Assembly: GCA_965178125.1 (NCBI GenBank)
Contig: OZ237737.1
Coordinates: 1,178,001-1,242,000, forward strand
Origin: Bilabrum cf. latius
Lineage: Eukaryota; Bigyra: Bicosoecida; Bigyra; Bicosoecida
Length of the DNA: 64,000 nucleotides
Reading direction: 5' to 3'
Shown: positions 21,179 through 33,490 of the stretch, piece after piece
How the letters are laid out: each line of letters starts with the position of its first letter
How positions within the stretch are numbered: position 1 is the stretch's first letter
The notes under the pieces: model-generated
What the model was told of the DNA's origin: nothing
Seen by the model: the letters and a program-made list of their open reading frames with translations, nothing else
Database searches by the model: none
Translations under genes and position numbers: made by a program

Positions 21179-24100
21179 ATGCTTGCTTTTGCGAGCGTAG
21201 CGCTTGCTATGGCCTACACGGCTGTGGCTAATTTCCAGCAGTGTCCTCGAAGCTCTGATTGCGGTTGGGACACTCTTTCGTCCTATTCTACAACCAAGAA
21301 CAGCGTGATTTGCGTCTCCTCTGAGGCTAGCGATGGTGAGACGATGGGTTCATGCGTTCTCTGTCCTTCGGTGTTCCAACGAAGTTCAGCTTCAGTTTGA
21401 ATTCAATTCTGGCCGTGTTCATTATCATTCTACTCGTGGGGGATGATTTGTTGCTGTTCAAGATGGCCGGTGCAACGTAATCGCTTCGATCGTCTCAACA
21501 TTGGCTCTCCGCCCTCGCAGGGTCGCCCATCGACGACTCCAAGAGCTACTGCTTTGGCTGCCTCGTAGAATCTGATTTTACGGCAGAAAGTGCTGACCTT
21601 GACAAGTGCGGATACACGTCATCCGAGCTCGCGAGCCTGCGCAGCGACTACGCCAGTCCGCAGCGCGTTACGGATGCGATCGACAACGGCCCAATGCTGC
21701 GCACACCTGATGGGAGGTCCGTCGCCCAAGTTGTGGTTGGCCACTCATTCGTGTGCGGCACTCGCGATGGGGACGGCTACTGCGGCAACACCGAGACGAC
21801 GCCGCGAAGCGTGAACGTAGCGCAGGACGGATCGTGGCAGCTGGGTCTCTCGACCTTTTAGAGCTACCTCCCCAGGTGCGCCTCCTCCGTGAATGCCAGC
21901 CAGGATGACAGCGCTATCCTCGACCTTCCCTATCATCCCGGGTTCCCTCTCTTCGGCGGTGACATGTCCAAGTTCGCGACAGACCCGAATCCCGCCCACA
22001 GCATTGAGGGCATGCAGGACGTCCTCATCACCGGGCCGATCAGCGCCATGTTTTCCGAGCAGAACCAGAATTTTGGACTTCGTCACGGACACAGAATGCG
22101 GTGGCGGCAGGAGTGCAAGGCTTTGCTGGCAAATGAACCCGAAGACAGGTACATCTTCAACAACGGAAACCGGCCAGCCGGCAACTCCTACAAGCTCGTT
22201 GGGAAAGCGTCTGCCGGGCAGCATTCTGCTTGCTTCCTCACAGAGGACCCGCTTGATTCCGACCACGGCAACGTGGCGTGCTTCGGCTCCCCGTTCAACG
22301 CGTACTTCTCGATCGTACCGGTCATGCCCAACCCGAAGGGATGGCTGGATGAGAGCCACTTCGAGTTCGCCCTCGGGCACGTGCCCATCGGAGAGTTCAC
22401 ATCGAGCTCTGGCCTGAACCTGGGGAACAGGCGGGCAAGCCAGCTCGCATCCGCAGCGTTTGCCCACTTTGCCGTGTACGACCCGGAGGGCTCGGAGACT
22501 GACAGCGTTCTCGTCGGGTGGGGTGGCGTGAAGGAGCCCCTGGGGCTGGGTGAGAGCAACCTGGCCAATGATTTCGGTGGTGACCCGCACTCCTTTCCCT
22601 CTTGGGTCATGCAGCCAGATGGCCCGTACTGGACGAGCGACATGATGAATCCCACGATTCGTGCCTGGGGACTGCCCAACGGTTTCGGCACGCTTGACTC
22701 GATCAACACCGCTGCCAAGCCCATCCTCATCCCGTTCGGAGGTGGCCGGATCGTGGACATCCACGCCATGCACAGCGCGGTATGCATATCCGTGGAGAAG
22801 CCGGAGCTTTCTGATGACACGCTGCTCAGGTGCTGGGGCGACTGGCAGAATCTCAAGGACGCTGGTATGCTTCCCCCTGGCTACGACACTGACACGCCCG
22901 CCAACCGGGAAAAGTACAACAACCTTGCCCTCAACCAGGCGCCATACATCCACATCGGTCAGGGCTACGGACTGACCAAGCAAGCGCTCAAGGGGGACCA
23001 GCCAGGCCTCAATGTGACCAAGATTGCCGGTCCCAAGCAAGCTGCCAATGCACTTGAGTCGCTGCAGCAGTTCGACGCGAAGTACGTGTCTGGAGGCCCG
23101 CTGGTCATGTGCCTGGGTCTACAAGGTGCCAAAGACGCGCCCGTGGGTTTCACCGGGGGCGTCCGCTGCTTTCAAGGGGGCAACAACGTGAACGATCTCA
23201 GTCCAGCGCATGGAGGTGGTCATCTGGGCACCATCGCGAACCCTTTCAACGGACAGCTGGGCTTCCAGCCGGCCACCATGACTGCCGATTCGCTTTTCTC
23301 GATCCAGCCTGTCCCACTTGGCCGGCAGGACTTCATCGTGCACGAGCTGGAGGTTACCGCTGCTGCGGCCTGCGTGGTGTACTCCACGGACGACGTGTCG
23401 CGCGGGCTCGAGTGCTGGGGTCTCGCCGAGACTCTGCCGTACATCTAGGCCGGCAGCGAGCATGAAACCATGGGCTCCACGCAGGCGCTCGCCATCACCA
23501 ACATCGAGCCACAGCTGCCCGAGGTCCCCCGCATCGGGGCCACCTGCAAGAACGCTCGCCTGGACGAGCCCCCGGAGCTGCAGGTGACTGGCGTCCCCTT
23601 TGACGTCATCATCACGGTGGTAGGAAGGCCAGAGACGGCGCAAATGTCTTTGTCTGAGGTATTCTCCTCCATCTCTCTGCCGGAGAATCCCAACGCTGGC
23701 CTTGCTGGCCCTGACGAGTACCAGGCCCTTGCGGAGGTTGAGATTACGTCTGTGTGCTTCGGCGGCATCACCAACATCCGGGCGTTTGTGGAGGATACCG
23801 CTTTGACCGGTGCATAGATCATTCGCTACAACCAAGGAGACGACCAGATCGAAGTTCTCACGCAAGCACTAGACACGGAAAGCGGGCCGCTCGCCGATCT
23901 CGGTGGCGCCTACGACTTCGATTTTGTGTTTGTACTCACGTACTCAGACGGGCGCAACGTATCCACCAGGGCGCCAGGCACCTTCTCAGCCGATGCGGTG
24001 AATGAGCCTCCGGTGGCTGTCCACCAGAACGTCCCTGCTTCCATGCCAGCCACGATTGTGCTACCGCTAGACGCATCGGTCGTTGGTGCTGATGGACGGG

Positions 24101-27100
24101 TTGCCCTGGCCTCGCACGTCGGCATCAACAGCTTCGAGGATCCCGAGGGCGAGCAGGTGTACCACTACATCGTCGGCAAGGAGATCCAGTATGACGCCCA
24201 GGTGGCATAGCAGCTCGAGGGCATCGAGATCGACAGGAGCACCGGAGAGCTGTATTACAACACCGGCACTGGCAGTATCGCAACTGGTACTACGTTCACG
24301 ATCACCATCATTGGCGCTGACTTAGGTCCAGCCAACGCGCTGCCTGCCGGTGGGTTCGAGTTCCCTCCCGAGGCACTGACCGCCACGACGCCTGTGGCCC
24401 GAGTGCAGTCCTTCCAGTTCGTCTGTGCCGCTGGTCACTAGCCTGGGGCCAACGGTGGCTGCGAGCCGTGCTCTCCTGGTTTCTCAAGCCCCGCGGTGGG
24501 TCTGTCCAGCTGCGGAGCGTGCGGGAGCTTCTACTACCAGCCCAACGAGGGTGCTTCTTCCTGCCTGCGGTGCGAAGATGGCCCCAACACCATCCCGCAT
24601 GCCACTGGCGGGCAGAGCGAGGCTTGCCTGGTGTGCTCTGACGTGGACGACAACGCCATTGCCAACGCTGCTGGAGATGGCTGCGTCTGCGCTGTCGGGT
24701 TTGCCGCTGATTAGGGCACTGATGGCGGCCGCGGCGAGTCGATTTCATGCAGCCCCTCCATGATGCTGGACGTGGCACAGGGAGCACAGACCACCTTGTA
24801 TATCCTGGACGGAGTGCCACCCCCGGATGCCGGATCTTGCGACTTCTCGCTGGAGATGACCGTGCTTGGCTCCTCCACGACCAAGCTGGTTGCCCTTGTA
24901 CCCCCAGGCCTGGCCACTCGCTTCCAGCAGAGGGAGTTCGCGCTCAGGCTGCAGCCCCGAGGCGGCGGGCCGCTGCCGAGTGGTGTATCGTTCCAGCAGG
25001 AAGTGCCTAGTTCGTCCGACTACACCTTGTCCAATGCGTTTGGACTCGTCTTTGTCCCTATCGACGACCAGATTGTAAACGCCCATGCTGCAGGCGTGGG
25101 CGTGGAGTTCACCATAGTCGTTGAGGTGCTGCAGGGCACCTCGATCAACTTCGAGAGCATTGATTCCACGGAGACTTATTTTGCGCTGCCCATCATCGCG
25201 GTGGGAGGCGAGTGCGATGCAGCGAGCATGGATTCGCAGGCCTGCCTCGATTCGAATCAGGCGGAGACTCAATTGGTATTCACGGTGGTTGACCGTGCCG
25301 ATGCTCCCCAGATCCGATTCGCGGATTCCAACGGGTACGCTGTTTCGGAGACCCTGAGTAGCTCTGTGCAGTTTCCGTTTCGTCTCGAAAACACCGATGA
25401 GCAGTCATGGAGCACAGCTGTGGCCTCACCGCCGTTTGTCAGCGACTCGGACATGCTGGCGCCGGCACCCGGCGTAGACAGCGGTTCTGGCGCGGCCCAT
25501 CTCACCTTTGCAACGGAAGACGCTCGGCAGCCTCTCTTGCACGTGTCTGCTGAGGTGCGCCTGAGCGCCGGTGCTTCCCTTCCTCCCGGGGTACCATCCG
25601 TGTCGTACTACAACGTGGAACTATAGAGAAGTCGCACCGCTGTGAACCAGGGCTTCACCGTGACTGCCTACAAGATCACCCTCTCCGTTGATGGCGAGGC
25701 CCGAGGCAGCAGCGGTAGCGGGACTAGGCTGCACTGCTCTCCGCAGTGCCCTGATGGTCTTGAGGTCGTAATTACCGGCAGGTCCATTGGGCAGCACCCC
25801 AGCGTGCCGTCCACGGAAATGGTGCTACCACTATCCGTGATCAACGTGAACGAGGCGCCCGTGTTCGGCTCGGATGCTCAAGGCGGCATTACGGTCCAGA
25901 TTCCAGAGAACACAGCGGCTGGTGGTGCGCCGGAGACAAGCGGAGCATTCACGGTGTTCGATTTCGACCAGGGCGACTCGATCACAGGTTGCACCGTGTC
26001 GGCTGCTGAGTTCCCGAACGGCCTCTTCGACGCTACTGTGGGCTCGCTCGGATCTGGCGAGAGCCTGTTCAGCAACGGAGTGTCAGTGTCTCTTGCGCTT
26101 GCCTCTGGCGTGCAGCTCGACCACGAGACGGTAGATGAGGTCAGCGCGCAGCTGACGTGCAGCGACTCTAGCGGAGCTAGCAGCTCTATCTCGTTCCAGG
26201 TGCGCATTGTTGACGTGAACGAGGCGCCCTACATGGCCACTCGCGTGGACTCTACCGACATCTGCTTCTCGGAGAACCCCGCTGCCGGTGAGCTTGCCTC
26301 CGGCGCCCTTCGGATCGACGATCCAGACACTGAGCAGCTGGCATCCCTGGAGGTGCGTGTGGAATCCTGCAACATCGAGAACGGAATAGCTGTGTGCCAG
26401 CCATCTTCAGGCACACAGTATGCCGATTTTTCGTCCTGCGTGGATGTCGTGGAGATCACCAACAACGCGCAGGATCCGTTCCACGGCAGCAGCTCGACCG
26501 AGAGGCGAGTCCGCCTCGCGTACCGTGACTCCCCGGAATGCCGAGAGCTGGCCAACTACGAGGCTTCCTTTGGCAGCGTGGCGGCCCGGGATGCAACCGG
26601 CAAGCCGGTGCGTTACCTTCGGGTGGTTGTTGACGACGGCACACCGGCCGGCCGCCGGCTCCAGAAGCTGGGAGGGGACGAGGGACGCATGGCTGCGTGG
26701 AGGCGACGCTTGCTGCAGTCCAGCGTGCTTCTTCCCGTCTGCATCCGGAACGAGGACGAGCCGCCTGTCGCTATCGCGCCAACCGGAGAGACGCTTCCGC
26801 TGTTCGTTCGAGTGACCGAGAATGATGAGAACCTTCCGAGTACTCTGCTGGACGCTCGGAACTACTTCCAGGACCCTGACGCGGGTGATGCCGGCAACCT
26901 GCAGTACACGATCGAGTTTGTGTCCACAAACAATGCAGGAGGCGAGACTGCTGCCTTGAACCACATTCAGACCGACGACCAGGCCGGCTTGATCACCCTT
27001 GGGCCCGATGCATTCAACTTTGAAGAGGGTAGCCAGTACAAGTACCTGATATCTGCTCGCGATCCCGACCTTGGCGCTGGAGCGCAGGCCGAATTTGAGG

Positions 27101-30100
27101 TCACCATTGAGGTGCTGGACCAGAACGAGGCGCCTGAGCCCACGCAACATGTGCCTGCTGAGTCCCAGATGGTGGAGTATTCCACTGACCTGCAGGCCAT
27201 CACGGATTTCTCGTCTCTGTTCGTTGACGTGGATGAAGGTGACAGCCTGCGGTTCAGCGTCCGGCTTCACGACGGTGTCTCTGGCGACCTGCCGTTTGAG
27301 ATAACCTCTGTGGGGGGCGTCCTGTCATACACTGGCCCCGCCAACCTCGACTTTGACGACCGCGCCCAGATCCCCTCCCCTTGGATTGACGTCGTTGCCA
27401 CCGACTCGGAGGGCTTGACTGGGTTCCTGCCGGTCCGCCTGGGGCTGATCAACGCAAACTTCCCGCCGGTGGCCCAGCCGCCGCAGATCCAGTAGTCTAT
27501 CGACGAGAATGTGGCTGGTCCCATCATCATGGGCCAGATCACCGTGACCGACCGAGATGCCGGCGATAGTTTCACGTTCGAGATCATCAACATTGCCGGT
27601 GCCGATGCCGCCGCTGCAGGAAAGTTCACGGTTGACTCGCAGGGAACTGTGTCATACACCGGTACCGGCGAGGACTACGAGGCGCTGCTGGCCGCTGGAA
27701 GCACCGTGGTGGAGGCGGATGTCCGCGTGAGCGATGGCGTGACCGCCTCGGCTAGCCTGCCTCGCGTGCGAATCTCGCTCCACATCTAGGACGTGGACGA
27801 GGCCCCCATCCTCACCAGCAGCCCGGACACGACGCAGGAGCCTCTCGTGATCAGGAAGAGCGCACCTGCTGGCTCCCCGGTGCAGGGAGGTGTTTTCGGC
27901 TTTGAGGGTTCCAAGGGTCCCGAAGGGCCCACATGCCGCCTGTGCGCCTGCGTGCTAGTCGACAGCGAGGGTGGCTCTCAGGTGGGCGACGATGGACGCT
28001 GCGAGCTGTGCAACGACGAGCTGGGGGAGGCCTTCGGTTTCACCGACAGTCTCGACGCGGCAGCCTGGGACTCCGAAGCAGGCACAGGAACCTGCCAGCT
28101 CAGGCTGCTGGAGCCCAACCTTCTAGACGATGAGCTCGGGGCGTATGCGATCCGAGTGCAAGTACAGGCGGAGTCCTCCTCTGGGTTCCTGAGTGAACAG
28201 ACTGGTGTGGCCGATGTTGTGGCCCAGTGCCCGGTTGCGACGTGCCCCCAGGGCCAGGTACCCTACGGGGTCTGCGGTGCGCAGACCCCTCAGACCTGCG
28301 TCCCGATCGCGGACGAGGGTAACGGTCAGCAGTACGAGCTGGACACGGACTGCACGGAGACGAGGAACGGCTTCGAGAAGGGCAAGCTGACGCTCATGCA
28401 GGTCGACGATCCTACGGGAGCCAACAACAGGAGGGCTCGCGACGAGCAGTGCGACTCGCGCCTCCGGGTGGCATGGTACCAGGGCGACAAGCCCGCGTGG
28501 TACCGCCAGATGATCGAGCCGTTCCGCCGCTTCCGGGTGGAAGGCCGGGACAACCTGTTTGAGGCGGATGTGGCTCTTCCGCAGGGCAAGTGCTACTTTA
28601 TGGACATCATCGAGCTTAACGGCGGCGACCAGGCGGTCATGGGACTCAAGTATCAGACGCAGTCTGCCTTCTCACGTGCCCTCGAGGACGACGAGGACGA
28701 CGAGTTCGTGCGCATACCTGCAACCAGCACCGTGTCGACGAGGTGCTTTTGCGCCCCTTGCGCAAGCCCCGATCGGTTCCGGAACCCACTCTGCGAGGCT
28801 GACACGTACGCCTCGGCCGTGCTGCCCCGCTCGGAGTGGTGCCAGGAGTGCTCCACCTGCAGGCCAGGCATCGAGTACGAGACCAAGAGCTGCAGGGGCT
28901 CTCACCCGGACGAGGTCGCCAGCGAGTACCAGAACCGCGAGTGCGCTTCCTGCACCCCTTGCCAGGTGGGCGAGTTCGAGGCTAGGCCGTGCCAGGGTCG
29001 CCAGGACCGCGTGTGCGAGTCTCGCAACGTGGAGGGCTTCCCCCGACCATACAACAGCGAGAGCCACGTGTCTCCCCAGCTGTTTGCGCCGTTCTCCGGA
29101 AATCGCAGAAACGCCGAGTGCAGGGCGCAGCTTGGCTTCCGGTGGTCGACGTTCGACCGCCAGCGGTGGGGCAGCCGCTGGTTCATGATCCGCGAGACGC
29201 AGCACAACGACGTGCACGTCGACTATGTTTTCGAGGCATCTGATGGCTGGGAGACGCAGTTCGTGATTGGAGCCATGGAGAAGCCCGAGCAGACCTACAC
29301 CCTGTACATGTACGGTCCATTTGACATGGCACAGCCTGCGTACTAGCCAGCTCCAAGCGACAGCACTTGGCGCGCTGTTACCGGCAACGGCCGCAGCGTC
29401 ACGATCGGATCGGAGTGTCTCGAGGTCGTGGAGGAGGCTACGGTTCTCTCGACGGAGCGTTCCGTGGATCACACTGGCTTCTACGGCGATCTTGAGCCTG
29501 TCATCTCTCACAACCGCAGGGACGAGCGCTGCCACGTCCTTGCGCGGGTGTCGTACGTGGATCAGGTGTACACGGGAGCGCCTACCGCGACCTTCCGGAT
29601 CCGTGAAGTTGGCAACCACAATGTGCCTTTCGCGCGCGATGTGACGCTGGAGCTTGGAACCTCTGTGGTCGTGGATCTCGGCGACGAGGACACGTTCAAC
29701 AATGCAAGGCACCTCCGCTTCTAGATGTACCGTTCGGACGGGCAGGGACGCTACACGATCCCGACGTCCAGCGCCCTGTCAGTCGGGCGGAAGTGCCTGG
29801 AGGTGCTGGAGGAGGCAACCCGTGATGTGACACAACCCGTGGACCTGCGCTGGGATGTATTCACCGGTGTCTCCGGCAAAATCTCCACGCTTTACGGCAT
29901 CCGTCGCGATTCTCGCGATCGCGCCATCGTGCACGTCCAGTACTACGATCCGAACGGGCCTGGCGAGGCCGTGTTTAAGATCGCGGAGACGGCCAACTGC
30001 GACATTCCTTTCGTGCGCAAGGTCACGATCAAGAACGGCGAGAGCGCTGTGCTTGATCTGGGCTCGAGGCAGGACTTCCGCCGACGCAGCTGGCTGCGCT

Positions 30101-33054
30101 TCACCATGTACCGTGAGAACCTCGGGGCCGACACCGAGGGGAGCTGGATCTTCGTGCGGTCCGTGCGCCTGGGACCCTGGCAGGTTGAGACCTTCGAGCC
30201 TGCTCGCCTGCTGAATGCCGAGTTCCCTCGCCGCACGACCACACCGACTGGCAGGCGCGGCAACATCGAGCCCGTGTACGGTTACCTTCGGTCCCCTAGC
30301 TGCGACGTGTTGGTGCGGGTCAGCTTCTACGACCCGCACGGGTGCGAAGACGAGGAGAGGACCTTTGTGGTACGCGAGACCATGCACTGCAGCGTGCGCT
30401 TTGCCCGCTCGATCACTCTCTAGAACGGCTAGGAGGCAATCCTTAACTTGGGAGACAGGGCGACGTTCCGAGGCCGATCCTGGCTCCGGTTCTCGCTGCA
30501 GTATTCTGACAACCGCGGGGGGTGGCGCACGAAGGAGTCCCTCTTCGTCGGCCCGAGCTGCATTGACATGTTTGAGGATGACGAGGACCAGGCCGACGTT
30601 ATCACGAACGCAGGCGGAGGCTACGACCTGCGCACCGGGCGTGGTGGCAAGCTCCTGTCAGTGTGGGGACAGCGCCGGGCACCGAGCGGCACTGGATGGG
30701 TGGACCAGGATGGGGAGGTGGTCGAGGAGTGCGATGCAATCGTGAGGGTGGCTTACAACGACCCGTACGGCGAGGACGAGAGGCGCTTCGTGCTTGCCCC
30801 TCTGAGCTGGTGGTGGGGTGCGCGCTCTGGTTCCGACAACGGCGCCAGGTCTTTGGTTGTCGCGAATGGGGAGGAGAAATATGTCAACCTCGGGTCGTTC
30901 GCCGAGCTGGGCAACGACCACTGCGAGTGGTACTCTCTGATGGTTTTCGACCGCAGGTGCATGGCATGGATCCCGCAGGCATGGGTGTTCCTTGGCCCGC
31001 AGTGCGTGCCGACGTACCCGCTCGCCAACCAGGTCGCTGGCTACCCGCTGCCCAACTTTGCGCCTACCTGGAGCGATGCCTTCCTCGACTACGAGACTGT
31101 TCTGGGTGATCGCGTCCGCCTGTGCAACGGTGACGTCGCTATCTACCTTCGCTTCTGCGAGGACGAGCGAGTGGCCCCTGCCACCCAGGAGATCATCCTC
31201 AAGGAGACAAAGAACAGCAACATCGACTGGGCCGTGTCTGTGACCCTGGAGCGCTGCACTGAAACGATCGTGATCGTGCCGGCGTCGCAATGGTCTGCCA
31301 GATGGGTAGAAATCTCGGCCTACACTCGCAACGACCGCGGGGACAGCCTGCACCGCGGCTGCAGGTCCTTCGGCACGCACCGCTCCAGCGTGTGCGCCGC
31401 CGACCTTGAAGTCACCGACACGAGGAGGCTGCTGCAGGAGGCTAGCGGCGACGGTGCCTCGAGCACGTCCATCCGCCACGACATCGCGCAGGCGGCCAGC
31501 CCCCGCTCCGCCATCCGAATGGAGGCCACTCTGTCGAACCTTCGGCCGGGATAGGACGATACCGACCCTGACCTGGAGCCGGCCGCGTCGCGCGTCATCT
31601 ACGGAGATCTGAAGGCCGTGATGGAGGCTGGTGGGCCCTCTGAGTACGACCTGCAGGGGGCGCTCAACGGCGCTCTCGAGAAGGTTGTGAACGATGCTGG
31701 CGTGCAGGCCAAGGTGTTCGCAAACGCCGCGACCGCTGGCGGTGTCCGGCTCAGCGTGCTGCCGCCCACCCAAAGGTCCAACGCAGAGGCTGCAGTGGCG
31801 AGAGCCATCGATTCTGGCGCGCTGAAAACGGAGATCGAGAGCCGGGGAGCCCACGCTCTTGGCGAGCTGCAGATTGTGGACGATAACGCGGTGCCAGCCT
31901 CTCCTGACACTGATGGTGGTGAGACTGTTGTGGACAACAGCGGCAACTCTGGTGATGACAGCGGCTCCGAGTCCGGGGGAAACACCACGACGGGTGGCGG
32001 CTCCACTGTGCAGCCCCCAGCCGCTGGGGGGCGCGTGCCCGGCTCTGGCAGTGAGAACAAGAGCCCGCTGTGGTCCGAGCGCGGCGACCTGGTCGTGCCT
32101 CTCCTCATTGTGGCATGCGTGCTCGGAGTGCTGCTGGTCGCATCGGGCATCTTTATTGTCCGGAACAGGTCGGAAGGCGTGGTGGTTGAGATTACTACCG
32201 TGGAAGAGGAGGAGGACGGTGACGACGCGCACAGCCCTCGACCAAAGAAGGGCGACGATGCAGCCACTCCACGTGCCGGTGTCACGACCGTCAAGACCGC
32301 CGGCTTGAGACCCGCTGCAGGTTCCATGGCGCACCTGATTGACGATGACGCCGCGTCTACCTGCCCCTCAGAGGACGCTAGTAGGTCGAGCAGGGACAGC
32401 CGTGCCATGCACAAGTCCGCTCTTTCCGCGCTGCAGCACCCCGCCAGCCCTGCCGGAAGGATGCAAGCCCTCGGTTGCAACCCTAGCCCTAGGGAGGCCC
32501 TGGCGCGAGAGGCGAGGGACTCCGTGTCGCCGGGCGGCACCCGCGGCCAGCCCTCGAACCGCAGGTCCTCAGCAGACGACCGTCCTATGGGTTCTGTGAC
32601 TGCGGAGAGGACTCGCAGCCGCCGGCATCACCGGACCTCGTCTGTCGGAGCGTCACGTCCCGGTCTGCAGGAGAGCGCCATCGACGCGCTGAAGCGAGAG
32701 AGGAAGCGTACCATGCCCAAACAGAAGCGGGAGAGGCTTCAGGCGCATGACAGCGATGACGAAGGTTACGTGAGCCCGCCGCAGGAGGATGTGGACTCGG
32801 GTGACGCGGCCGTAAGCGGGGGCATGGCACTGCTGCGGACAGGCGGCAACGCAGGCAGCAGCCCTGGCGAGGTCTCCGGCGGCCAGCCCACCACTCCCGG
32901 TGCAGCGGCCATCCGCCGTGAGAGCCGCAGGAACTTGCTTGCCATGGGAAGCAGTGCTGGCAGTGCCGCTGGTTCCAGCCGCGGATCAGGCGAGTCCCGC
33001 CCAGCGATGCTCGGTGACGTCCCTAAGCAGAAGTCGCTTCGGAACGTTTTCTGA
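21179..33054 (+). CDS. Giant single-pass surface protein D: RCC1-like, cadherin-like, Cys-rich, novel repeats
   Basis: Probably a cell-surface adhesion protein; no specific function assigned. Exon 1 is 21179-21335 (signal peptide MLAFASVALAMAYTAVA), intron 21336-21520 (GTGAGA...CGCAG), exon 2 21521-33054; 3,896 residues, TGA stop. Order: RCC1-like region with CWG/CFG motifs (about 21.5-23.45 kb), cadherin-like repeats (23.5-27.85 kb) with a CxxC-rich stretch at 24.4-24.7 kb, TNFR-like Cys-rich segment (28.7-29.0 kb), about six units of an unrecognised repeat of roughly 128 residues (29.0-31.4 kb), a juxtamembrane domain, one TM helix (about 32092-32163) and a Ser/Arg-rich cytoplasmic tail. 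Fourteen in-frame TAGs occur: 21859, 23446, 23815, 24208, 24439, 24712, 25624, 27493, 27787, 29344, 29722, 30421, 30430 and 31552. No TAA or TGA interrupts the frame. Confidence 0.88.
25800..27860 (+). repeat. Cadherin-like repeats of protein D
   Basis: Repeats end in VNEAPV, VNEAPYM, QNEAPEP and VDEAPIL linkers with acidic D-x-D motifs (FDFDQGD, DDPDTE, QDPDAGD, FVDVDEGD), the pattern of cadherin/CHDL calcium-binding repeats. TAGs at 27493 and 27787 occur at the start of one unit (PPQIQ-x-SIDEN) and in a linker (SLHI-x-DVDEAP). Confidence 0.78.
29040..31420 (+). repeat. Tandem repeats of about 128 residues in protein D (family not recognised)
   Basis: Consecutive units share an aromatic/R-E-T strand, then V-P-F-[AV]-R-x-[VI]-T-[LI], then an N-G-E / D-L-G strand and W-L-R-F-[TS]. 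Anchor phenylalanines lie at 29629, 30010 and 30400, a spacing of 381 and 390 nt. More diverged units precede (about 29188) and follow (about 30780 and 31195). A Cys-Leu-Glu or Cys-based segment marks unit boundaries. I cannot match this to a named family. TAGs at 29722, 30421 and 30430 align with ordinary polar residues in the sister units. Confidence 0.75.
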
Positions 33055-33490
33055 GGGTGCGGGATGCCCATTAGATATTAGAAATTTGCGTGCGTGTATT
33101 GAACTTTGAGAGGTCATCTGGTTGCTTGCCCAGTCCGCCCGTCCTGGCAGTAGCTGGTTTCGGGTGAATTCCCTTAGGCGTGGGTGTGTTCTCGGGGCCG
33201 CGGGCGCTCCCGGGCGGACGCGTCGCGACTCGTGAGATCCGATCAGCCTACGCTCTGGGGAACTGGGTAGACAGATGTGCCATAGAATCGATTCCATAAC
33301 AAATCATCTCGCCTCTAGTGTGTTGTTGCGGTCTGCTTTTGTGGATACCAACCCCATGACTAAACTGCTCCCGCCGAGCAGCACTGCTGCTGCCAAACCG
33401 GAACCCAAAAGCACAGTTCGCGCCTTTCACAAAACTGCGCCTGAGGGCTCTCTCACCTCTTCATTATCTTGTTTTATTCCGCCTAATAGT
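33055..33490 (+). promoter_or_regulatory. Intergenic region between protein D and SMC6
   Basis: About 435 nt. The SMC6 reading frame stays open back to 33275 with extra ATGs at 33275 and 33356, so part of this may be coding or 5' UTR. No separate gene is visible. Confidence 0.45.

Noticed and set aside
30658-32334. Antisense ORF of 558 codons on the minus strand
   Set aside because: It is the shadow of protein D's GC-rich coding strand: low-complexity His/Arg/Ala composition and no motif.
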